Below are positions 1 through 5,955 of a DNA stretch of 14,581 bases, piece by piece. Origin of the DNA: Chloroflexi bacterium UBA5177 (GTDB taxonomy: Bacteria > Chloroflexota > UBA5177); the NCBI GenBank assembly GCA_002413265.1, contig DHWR01000240.1, positions 1-14,581 of the forward strand. Direction: 5' to 3'. Position numbers and translations under genes: made by a program. How positions within the stretch are numbered: the first letter of the stretch is position 1; each line of letters begins with the position of its first letter. Under the pieces are notes generated by a model. That model searched no databases. It was not told where the DNA came from and was given only the letters and a program-made list of their open reading frames with translations.

Positions 1-574
1 CCTGTCGAATCCACCAGGTCGCATAGGTTGAGAAGCGGTTGCCCTTGTGATAATCGAACTTCTCGACCGCGCGCATCAGTCCGGTGTTGCCCTCCTGGAT
101 GAGATCCAGCAGGCTCATGCCGTGACCCAGGTATTTCTTGGCCACGCTGACTACCAGACGCAGGTTGGCTTCGATCATCTGCCGGCGAGCTTCATCGCCG
201 CCATAGAGGAACAGGTGCTCTCTGATCGGATCCCAGGTAAGAATGGTTTCCATCTGAGCGGGAGTAAGGTCGAGACCTTCAAACGCGACCTCGGGATCCG
301 ATTCGACCCGGGCGCGCTCCTCCTCGTTATCCATGGAGTTTTGGATAAGACGCTGCAATTCGATAGCCTTAGCGAGCCGAACTTCGTCGGCTTTCTTCAG
401 CAGAGGCACCCGTCCGATCTCGCGCAGGTACAGTCGAACAGCATCCTGGGCCTGCTCGTTTTCAAGCGCTGAGAGTGGGTCGTGATGTTCTGGCTGCGGC
501 TCCTCTGGCTCCATCGCCAGGTGGCCGCGAATTACATCGTCTTGGGGAGACATTTCATCTGCAGGCGCGTACAA
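1..574 (-). CDS. sigA: RNA polymerase primary-type sigma factor (SigA/RpoD family), N-terminal part, truncated by window edge
   Basis: This gene encodes a sigma-70 factor that directs RNA polymerase to promoters. It enters from the left edge, so only the N-terminal ~191 codons are present; regions 3 and 4 lie outside. Translating the minus strand gives region 1.2 ([21 protein letters not shown]), a short variable linker, then region 2: [34 protein letters not shown] and [10 protein letters not shown], the conserved core-binding and -10 recognition segment. No large acidic region 1.1 is present, as in many Gram-positive primary sigmas. Two starts are possible. TTG at 574-572 lies 5 nt after a strong AAGGAGG (586-580). 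ATG at 553-551 has no SD at normal distance. I chose TTG. A group 2 (SigB/HrdB-like) paralog cannot be excluded without the C-terminus. The divergent neighbour is arginase. Confidence 0.93.
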   Translation of the reverse strand, partial: MYAPADEMSPQDDVIRGHLAMEPEEPQPEHHDPLSALENEQAQDAVRLYLREIGRVPLLKKADEVRLAKAIELQRLIQNSMDNEEERARVESDPEVAFEGLDLTPAQMETILTWDPIREHLFLYGGDEARRQMIEANLRLVVSVAKKYLGHGMSLLDLIQEGNTGLMRAVEKFDYHKGNRFSTYATWWIRQ

Positions 575-577
575 ACG

Positions 578-592
578 CACCTCCTTTCGGTG
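578..592 (-). promoter_or_regulatory. Strong Shine-Dalgarno site supporting a TTG start; may fold on itself
   Basis: On the minus strand AAGGAGG (586-580) stands 5 nt before TTG 574-572, but 26 nt before the first in-frame ATG (553). This decides the start in favour of TTG. The site is flanked by CACC (592-589) and GGTG (581-578), which could pair and partly cover the SD. Confidence 0.55.
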
Positions 593-607
593 GGGAGACA
601 ACAGTTC

Positions 608-639
608 GAGGCCATGGAGTGGTGCCCCACTCTGGCCTC
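608..639 (-). promoter_or_regulatory. Leader hairpin in the sigma factor 5' UTR
   Basis: An inverted repeat has arms GAGGCCA (608-614) and TGGCCTC (633-639), then an inner stem GAGTGG/CCACTC (617-622/627-632) with a 2-nt bulge and a 4-nt loop. The 13 bp are perfectly paired. It lies between the predicted promoter and the ribosome site and about 22 nt upstream of the SD. No U-tract follows on either strand, so a simple intrinsic terminator is unlikely; a leader stability or regulatory structure is possible. Confidence 0.5.
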
Positions 640-709
640 ATTCATCGCTACCTCAAATATGGGTGACAACCCGCTGGGCGCACGTCGCCACATAAAGTAT
701 TACAACGGA

Positions 710-738
710 AGTATATCAGAGGAGTTTGCGGATGTAAA
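710..738 (-). promoter_or_regulatory. Predicted extended -10 sigma-70 promoter for the sigma factor gene
   Basis: On the minus strand there is a -35 TTTACA (738-733), a 17-nt spacer and a -10 TATACT (715-710), each matching consensus at 5 of 6 positions. A TGn element directly precedes the -10 (718-716). The predicted transcription start is near 703, giving a leader of about 130 nt before the TTG start. The call is by consensus match only. Confidence 0.7.
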
Positions 739-786
739 CCCTTCTGCCGCCCCAATATTCAACGTTTTCAAACTGCCTGCAAACCC

Positions 787-1677
787 ATGAATATCGCCAT
801 AATTGGAGCTCCCGTCGACCTCGGCGCGGACCGGCGTGGAGTCGACATGGGCCCCAGCGCCATCCGCTACGCCGGCCTCGAGCAGTCGCTAAGAAACATC
901 GGCCACGAGGTCACGGATCTCGGTAACATTCCGGCTCCGGTCCCCGAGGCCATCGACACCGGCCCGCACAATTTGAAGTATCTGGCACCCATAGTCGCCA
1001 TGGCCGAGCACCTGGCGAGTAAAGTATCAGACGCTATCGACCGGGATTGCTTCCCTCTAGTCTTGGGTGGAGACCATAGCATCTCATTGGGGTCACTGAC
1101 CGGCGTCACGGCCCGGCGCCGGGTCGGGATCATCTGGATGGATGCCCACGGCGATTTCAACACCGGCGACTCATCCCCCTCGGGCAATATCCATGGTATG
1201 GTGCTCGCAGCGCTTGCCGGTTTTGGCGATGAGAAGCTCGTGAATCTGGGTGGTTTCGCACCAAAAACGAAGCCTGCAAACATCGTCGTCGTCGGGGTGA
1301 GGGAGATAGACCCGGGCGAGCGCGCCCTTCTCAGGGAACACGGCGTCATGGTCTTTACCATGCACGATATCGACCGCATGGGCCTCCCGGCCGTGATGGG
1401 GCTCGCCATAGAGCGTGCCGGAGACGGAGTCGACGGCATCCACCTCAGCCTTGATCTGGATGTCGTCGATCCCCTGCAGGCGCCGGGCGTCGGGACGCCG
1501 GTGCTCGGCGGCTTGACTTATCGCGAGACTCATCTCGCCATGGAGCTGCTCGCCTCCTCTGGCTTGACGCGATCTATCGACATTGTCGAGGTCAACCCGG
1601 TTCTCGACACTCGAAATGAGACGGCCAAGCTCGCCGTGCAATTTGCACTGTCTGCTCTCGGCAAGAAAATTATGTAG
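787..1677 (+). CDS. rocF: Arginase
   Basis: Cytosolic binuclear manganese enzyme that hydrolyses L-arginine to L-ornithine and urea. At 296 aa it has typical bacterial arginase length. Family metal-binding and substrate motifs appear in order: GGDHS (94-98, ligand H97), DAHGDFN (119-125, ligands D119, H121, D123; N125), SGNIHGM (132-138), SLDLDVVDP (221-229, ligands D223, D225) and EVNP (E268, the guanidinium-binding Glu of arginases). The SGN-HG loop and ExNP pattern favour arginase over agmatinase or formiminoglutamase. The start gives the conserved N-terminus IIGAPVDLGADRRGVDMGP. No clear SD precedes ATG 787, so initiation may be leaderless or weak. It is divergent from the sigma gene and convergent with the M20 peptidase, which it overlaps by 8 bp. 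Confidence 0.93.
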   Translation: MNIAIIGAPVDLGADRRGVDMGPSAIRYAGLEQSLRNIGHEVTDLGNIPAPVPEAIDTGPHNLKYLAPIVAMAEHLASKVSDAIDRDCFPLVLGGDHSISLGSLTGVTARRRVGIIWMDAHGDFNTGDSSPSGNIHGMVLAALAGFGDEKLVNLGGFAPKTKPANIVVVGVREIDPGERALLREHGVMVFTMHDIDRMGLPAVMGLAIERAGDGVDGIHLSLDLDVVDPLQAPGVGTPVLGGLTYRETHLAMELLASSGLTRSIDIVEVNPVLDTRNETAKLAVQFALSALGKKIM

Positions 1678-3043
1678 CCGCGGCTCTGCCCTGCGCGTAG
1701 CGCGCAACCAGCAGCGCGGTGTGCAAAGTGCCGAGCACGAAGTTTTCGATCCTGATGTTCTCGTTCGGGGCATGGATGAGGGTCTCAGGGTCTCCCACCC
1801 CAGACGTCACGATGGGGACTCCGAGCGTGTGACGGAACGGATGCATCGGGCCGGAGCCCCCGATCATCGGCCAGACGATCGGCTCCTTCCCATACACCTC
1901 GCGCGCCGTCTCGATCGCAAGCCGCACCCAGGGCTCGTCCGGATCGGTAGCCGCTGCTCGTTCGCCTCCCAGATACGTCACCTCGACGTCGCCGAAGCCT
2001 TCTCTTTCAAGGTGGCTGCATACCTTCCGATAAATGTCCTCCGGGTCCTGATCCGGAATCAGTCGGAAGTCCATCTTGGCCATGGCGCTGGACGGAATGA
2101 CGGTCTTCGCGCCGGCTCCTTGGTAGCCACTGCTGAAGCCCGCAATGTTCGCCGTCGGCGAGTAGACCGCGCGCTCCGCTGCGTCCCCGCTCAGGCCGTT
2201 TATGAACTCGCTGATTCCGTAGCTGGCGTACATGTCTTCGTCTGCGTTGGGCAATTCGGAGATCAGCTGGAGATCACGCTCGGTCGGCTTTAGCGCGTCG
2301 TCGAAGAAACCCTCCACGGCAATATGACCCTCTGGGTCCTTCAAGGTGCCCAGCGCCTGCACCAGGCGCCAAGCGGCGTTAGGCAGCAGATGAGCCATTC
2401 CTGAATGGGCGTCCCGCGACATCGTCCGAACGTCGTACTGCAGGTAGCAAATCCCCCGCATGCCCAGCGTGATCACGGGCCGGCCGGAAAAATCGACGCC
2501 TCCCGTCTCCCAGATGCAGGCGTCCGCCGCCAGCAGATCACGATGCTCCTGCACGAACTCGGGAATGTGCGGGCTGCTGATCTCCTCCCCACCCTCGATC
2601 ATGAGCTTCACCGTGCACGGCAGGTCCCCGAGCACCTCGCGCACCGCATCGAGAGCCGCCAGACGGCTGATGATGTGACCTTTGTCGTCCGCGATGCCCC
2701 GGCCGACCAGCTTGCCATCGACCCGGGTGACCTCAAAAGGTGGAGAGTTCCAGAGATCGAGCGGGTCGGCCGGCTGCACGTCGTAATGGTTGTACAGCAC
2801 CAACGAGCCGGGCCTGCCTCCCTTCCACTCGCCGTAAACCACGGGATACGACGGTGTCTCGATGAGTCTGGAGGAGAGGTCGTGCCGGCGCAGCAGATCC
2901 GCCACCAGCTCGGCTGCCGCATCCATCCCCACGCCTTGCGACGAAATGCTCGGCTGCCCCACCAGCTCCGAGAGCTCCGACAGCGACCTCTCTAGGTTCC
3001 GGTCTATGGCCTTCATGAGTTGGGTGCGAAGCTCGCCGTCCAT
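1670..3043 (-). CDS. M20 family metallopeptidase (dipeptidase, ArgE/DapE/carnosinase-like)
   Basis: Predicted cytosolic di-zinc peptidase or amidohydrolase of 457 aa, the usual length for carnosinase-like M20 dipeptidases. Visible catalytic elements: metal ligand H86 in YNHYDVQP, bridging D119 in GRGIADDKGH, catalytic base and ligand E153/E154 in EGGEEI, probable ligand E179 (WETGG), the dimerisation/lid AHSG at H213, and C-terminal ligand H424 in IHAPNENI. GMRGICY (195-201) resembles carnosinase-type members. No signal peptide is present. The start is set by AGGAGG at 3055-3050, 6 nt from ATG. The exact substrate cannot be read from sequence; a broad-specificity dipeptidase is most likely, with acetylornithine deacetylase or DapE less so. 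It converges on arginase with an 8-bp overlap at their 3' ends. Confidence 0.9.
   Translation of the reverse strand: MDGELRTQLMKAIDRNLERSLSELSELVGQPSISSQGVGMDAAAELVADLLRRHDLSSRLIETPSYPVVYGEWKGGRPGSLVLYNHYDVQPADPLDLWNSPPFEVTRVDGKLVGRGIADDKGHIISRLAALDAVREVLGDLPCTVKLMIEGGEEISSPHIPEFVQEHRDLLAADACIWETGGVDFSGRPVITLGMRGICYLQYDVRTMSRDAHSGMAHLLPNAAWRLVQALGTLKDPEGHIAVEGFFDDALKPTERDLQLISELPNADEDMYASYGISEFINGLSGDAAERAVYSPTANIAGFSSGYQGAGAKTVIPSSAMAKMDFRLIPDQDPEDIYRKVCSHLEREGFGDVEVTYLGGERAAATDPDEPWVRLAIETAREVYGKEPIVWPMIGGSGPMHPFRHTLGVPIVTSGVGDPETLIHAPNENIRIENFVLGTLHTALLVARYAQGRAAAT
1692..1706. other. Short GC hairpin just past the arginase stop
   Basis: TGCGCG, TAG loop, CGCGCA: a 6-bp perfect stem that starts 15 nt after the arginase stop, within the last codons of the convergent M20 gene. 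It might help end arginase transcripts but has no T-tract. A 12-mer core GCGCGTAGCGCG recurs at 14186-14197. Confidence 0.3.
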
Positions 3044-3209
3044 ACCTTTCCTCCTCAGTCAAATCTACTGCCTTCGTCTGCCCCGGATGACCTTTGCCGC
3101 CGGTGGACTGCGTTGCCCATGTCTCTTACCACGACATATAGGACGAGGGAAACGGAAAAATCGGGCCTCGGTCCGATGGCCCACCGCGGCGTCCTGCCTC
3201 ATGCTCTTC

Positions 3210-3237
3210 CTGACATAGTTCAGTCGCTGGATAAATC
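3210..3237 (+). promoter_or_regulatory. Possible promoter for the secreted-protein operon
   Basis: CTGACA (3210-3215) is a good -35; 16 nt later comes TAAATC (3232-3237), a poor -10. It sits ~40 nt upstream of the first gene, as expected. A 5-bp hairpin GACGT/ACGTC (3239-3253) follows, directly before the SD, and could lie at the mRNA 5' end. Weak by consensus. Confidence 0.3.
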
Positions 3238-3273
3238 AGACGTTTCACACGTCCATTCAGGAAGGAACATTCA

Positions 3274-3804
3274 ATGAAGAAGGTACAGATTTTCGCCGTC
3301 CTACTCATGCTGGCGGGGGCCGGCTTCCTTAATGCGGCAGCGTCCGCGAATGCTGCGGGAAGCAGCAAGGTGGTCAGCTTCAAGGGCCATTACTCGGGAA
3401 CCGCCTCATTGCTGATCAGCGGCAGCTCCATCAAGATCATGTCCGTGACGGGCAGCGGTTCTGCCTCGCTCATCGGGGCCGGATCACTCTCCGGCACTGG
3501 CAACGCGACCGGATCAGACAACCTGTGCGTCCCCTTCAAGGGCAAAGCGTCCATCAAAGGGGCCTCGGGATCGATCAAGTTTTCCGTAAACGCTGCCAAG
3601 TCAACCGGTTGCAGTAGCGGTCAGAGTGGTCCCGTCACGGTCACCGTCAAGGGAAGCGCCAAGGTGACTGCCGGTACCGGTAAGGCCAAAGGCGCCAAGG
3701 GCACGCTCAAATTCAAGGGCACGCTCAAGCTCGACGATACCTCGGGCTTCCAGAGCGGCTCGTTTTCCGGCAGCCTCAGTGGCAAGCTAACCCTCGTCAA
3801 ATAG
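3274..3804 (+). CDS. Secreted Gly/Ser/Lys-rich repetitive protein, unknown function
   Basis: I do not recognise this 176-aa protein. It begins with a clear Sec signal peptide (MKKVQIFAVLLMLAGAGF, likely cleaved after the AAASANA region near residue 27). The mature part is very low in complexity: alternating small and polar residues with repeated short strands such as GSGSAS, GAGSLSGTG, KGTLKFKGTLKL and SGSFSGSLSGKL. The pattern is typical of an all-beta, possibly beta-solenoid or beta-barrel fold. Only two cysteines are present (C85, C113), possibly a disulfide. It is strongly basic, lacks a lipobox and lacks a transmembrane anchor. SD AGGAAGGA at 3259-3266. It is the first of three closely spaced genes for secreted proteins. 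Export is well supported; the role is unknown. Confidence 0.75.
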   Translation: MKKVQIFAVLLMLAGAGFLNAAASANAAGSSKVVSFKGHYSGTASLLISGSSIKIMSVTGSGSASLIGAGSLSGTGNATGSDNLCVPFKGKASIKGASGSIKFSVNAAKSTGCSSGQSGPVTVTVKGSAKVTAGTGKAKGAKGTLKFKGTLKLDDTSGFQSGSFSGSLSGKLTLVK

Positions 3805-3833
3805 CCGACACGAAAATTCAGGAAGGAAATCCC

Positions 3834-4388
3834 ATGAAGAGATTGATCGCACTCATCGCGGTGAGCGGCACGCTCGGCCTCGCACTTGTGACCGGGGCGC
3901 ATGCCAGCCCCGCCCACCAGACGACTACACCAACCCCCGTTCCGGGTCCACCGATCCAGGGCAACAAGGTCAACCTACTCCTCTACGTGGACACAGTGAC
4001 CGGCCCCATCGGCGGCGTCTCCTCCGTCTGTGCTCAGCAGAATCTGTTCAAGCACGGACAGATGGTGGTCTTCCGCATGTGGGGGAACAACGTCAAGGCC
4101 GCCGGAGCGGCACTGACGGCCAAAAACGTCAAGTCGGCAGTCGTCAACATCCCAGGCCTCAACCCAATCACGCTGAAGTACACGTCGCACAGCGGCAATG
4201 GTCTCCCGAAGGCTGTGTCCTACTGGGAGGCGCCCTGGGCGATTCCGGCTACCTATCCGATCGGCGTTGTGGACTTCACGGTCGTGGTCAAGACCAAGGC
4301 CAATAAGAAGGCCCACCTGAAGTCGTACACGGGATCCTTTTCCCAGCAGTATCTCTCGCCGTCCTCGAGGCTGTCGGTCACCCCCTAA
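3834..4388 (+). CDS. Secreted beta-rich protein, unknown function
   Basis: This 184-aa protein starts with a Sec signal peptide (MKRLIALIAVSGTLGLALVTGAHA, cleavage near A24), followed by a TTTPTPVPGPP proline/threonine linker to about residue 40. The mature domain has beta-like stretches: MVVFRMWGN (77-85), KSAVVNIPGLNPITLKY (100-116), YWEAPWAIPATYPIGVVDFTVVVKTKA (120-146). The pattern resembles an Ig-like sandwich domain, though I cannot name a family. A single cysteine (C66) is present. The 29-nt gap to the first gene contains the same ATTCAGGAAGGAA leader (3816-3828), giving a strong SD. The stop codon overlaps the SD of the next gene, suggesting translational coupling. Confidence 0.78.
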   Translation: MKRLIALIAVSGTLGLALVTGAHASPAHQTTTPTPVPGPPIQGNKVNLLLYVDTVTGPIGGVSSVCAQQNLFKHGQMVVFRMWGNNVKAAGAALTAKNVKSAVVNIPGLNPITLKYTSHSGNGLPKAVSYWEAPWAIPATYPIGVVDFTVVVKTKANKKAHLKSYTGSFSQQYLSPSSRLSVTP

Positions 4389-4398
4389 GGGAGTTACC

Positions 4399-5955
4399 AT
4401 GAACCTCGCACGACGCGCGCTCATCTGTCTCCTCGCCGCGACCTTCGCCTGGCCGGTCATGCCCGCCAGTGCGAACAGCAGCTTCATCGCAATCCCGACC
4501 CCGGCGATTCCCGGAGCTGCTCAGCTTCCCGGACCGGTCGCCGACGCCGCCACGCCCAGCGATCACATGGGCATCCTGAACGTGAGCCCCATCAAGGGCA
4601 TCCCTGGCACGCCCGTGACGATCTCCGGCTCCGGCCTGCCGGCTAAGACCGCGATCGTCCTCACCTGGTCGACCGCGAATGTTACCTGGGTCGTGGACCC
4701 GCAGCCGGAGACGGTGGACTACCACGGGCGGTCGGTCACGCATCTGGCTGTCGTCCTGAACCGGCTGACGACCGACGGATCCGGCGCCTTCCACGTGTCG
4801 CTGCGGGCGCCGGTCGACTTCGGCGGCCTGCACGACCTCTACGCGGTGGTTGGCCACACACAGGTCGCCCACGGCGGCTTCCTGATTCAGCGCTCGTTCT
4901 CCATCAATCCCACGAGCGGCCCGATTGGGACACCGATCACCATCACCTACCGCGGCATTGGCTCGTCCCTCTACGAGGGGGGCGGCGCCCTGCTCTACGA
5001 CAACCACTACGTCGGGGCCCTCACCGCGAACTGGACCCGCGGCACGGCGCAAGTCGTGATCCGCGCAGCCGGCCAGGTGGGCAACCACGTAGTCGGCGTC
5101 GAGGATGCCATCACGTACCCCTACCTCAACATCCAGCAGACCACCATCCCCTGGGCGCACGGCTTTAGCCGCACCTTCCGCGTGACGCGCGACGCCGGCC
5201 GTCCGGTCGCGCGCCTCGATTGGCCCGCCCAGGTGACCCCGACCCTCGACCAGCGCACCACACTGGAGGAGTTCGGGCAGGTACCTGATGGATCGGTGCG
5301 CCTGCAGCTCAGCGCGACAGCGGTCCCAGTCAACCACAGCATTACGGTGAAGGCCTCGGGGCTCACCTCCAGTGCACGGGTGTCCCTAGTGTGGTCCACG
5401 GTGGTGGGCAGCCGGATCAACTGCACGAGCATCTGCTGGACTACGGTCTCACAGCCGCTGAGCGAGGCCACGCCGACGAACGGTGTGGTCGCGACGACGG
5501 TTACATCGCCGGATGGATTAGGCGGCTGGCACGCTGTGCAGATGCTCCAGGCCGGTAAGCTCGTCGCCGAACAGCCGATCTTCCTCAAGGAGAACATCGT
5601 GGGAAGCGGCGTCTCCGCTCTCACCGTCAAGGAAGGGCAGCTCTTCACGGTGCACCTGAAGGGGATCGGCTGGACCCAACTCGACAACACCCGGGGCGTT
5701 ACTTACGACAACAGCTACATCGGCTACGGCTGCGGCTTCTCGAGCAACGGGGACATGCAGCTCGAGCTTCGCGCCACCGGCGGTGCGGGGACACATCTCA
5801 TCGACATATACCCGGTGCTGTTCACCGAGACGCCGTCCTTTGCCAACACGCCGTACGGTATGGCGCCGATGCTGACCTACGCTCGCGATCTGCCAGGACT
5901 GGCGATGGGCTACCAGCTGCCGGCAGCGCGGCTGGCGATTACCGTCGTGAACTAA
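4399..5955 (+). CDS. Secreted protein with internally duplicated Ig-like domains, unknown function
   Basis: This 518-aa exported protein has a signal peptide (MNLARRALICLLAATFAWPVMPASA) and a proline/alanine-rich linker to ~60. The rest reads as two copies of a two-domain unit. Domain A (61-165) carries GTPVTISGSGLP and VLTWST. Domain B (166-262) carries GPIGTPITITYRGIG, LLYDNHYVG and a VVIRAAG strand. A' (about 302-397) repeats NHSITVKASGL and LVWST. B' (about 402-497) repeats GQLFTVHLKGIG, VTYDNSYIG and LELRATG. The G-x-P-(V/I)-T-I start suggests IPT/TIG-like or bacterial Ig-like sandwiches. Cysteines occur only in the second half (C342, C346, C445) apart from the signal peptide. There is no C-terminal anchor or sorting motif. 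SD AAGGGAG (4387-4393) is 5 nt from ATG and 10 nt separate the genes. The 3' end overlaps the convergent MMPL gene by 17 bp. Confidence 0.82.
   Translation: MNLARRALICLLAATFAWPVMPASANSSFIAIPTPAIPGAAQLPGPVADAATPSDHMGILNVSPIKGIPGTPVTISGSGLPAKTAIVLTWSTANVTWVVDPQPETVDYHGRSVTHLAVVLNRLTTDGSGAFHVSLRAPVDFGGLHDLYAVVGHTQVAHGGFLIQRSFSINPTSGPIGTPITITYRGIGSSLYEGGGALLYDNHYVGALTANWTRGTAQVVIRAAGQVGNHVVGVEDAITYPYLNIQQTTIPWAHGFSRTFRVTRDAGRPVARLDWPAQVTPTLDQRTTLEEFGQVPDGSVRLQLSATAVPVNHSITVKASGLTSSARVSLVWSTVVGSRINCTSICWTTVSQPLSEATPTNGVVATTVTSPDGLGGWHAVQMLQAGKLVAEQPIFLKENIVGSGVSALTVKEGQLFTVHLKGIGWTQLDNTRGVTYDNSYIGYGCGFSSNGDMQLELRATGGAGTHLIDIYPVLFTETPSFANTPYGMAPMLTYARDLPGLAMGYQLPAARLAITVVN

Noticed and set aside
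47..472. 141-aa open frame on the plus strand
   Set aside because: It is antisense to the conserved sigma region 1.2-2 coding sequence.
1583..2293. 236-aa open frame on the plus strand
   Set aside because: It runs antisense through the catalytic part of the M20 peptidase and has no domain-like pattern.
4378..5337. 319-aa open frame on the minus strand
   Set aside because: It lies opposite the secreted Ig-like gene, whose signal peptide, SD and internal repeats are clear. The translation is Arg/Gly/Asp/Val-rich low-quality sequence, typical of an antisense frame in GC-rich DNA.
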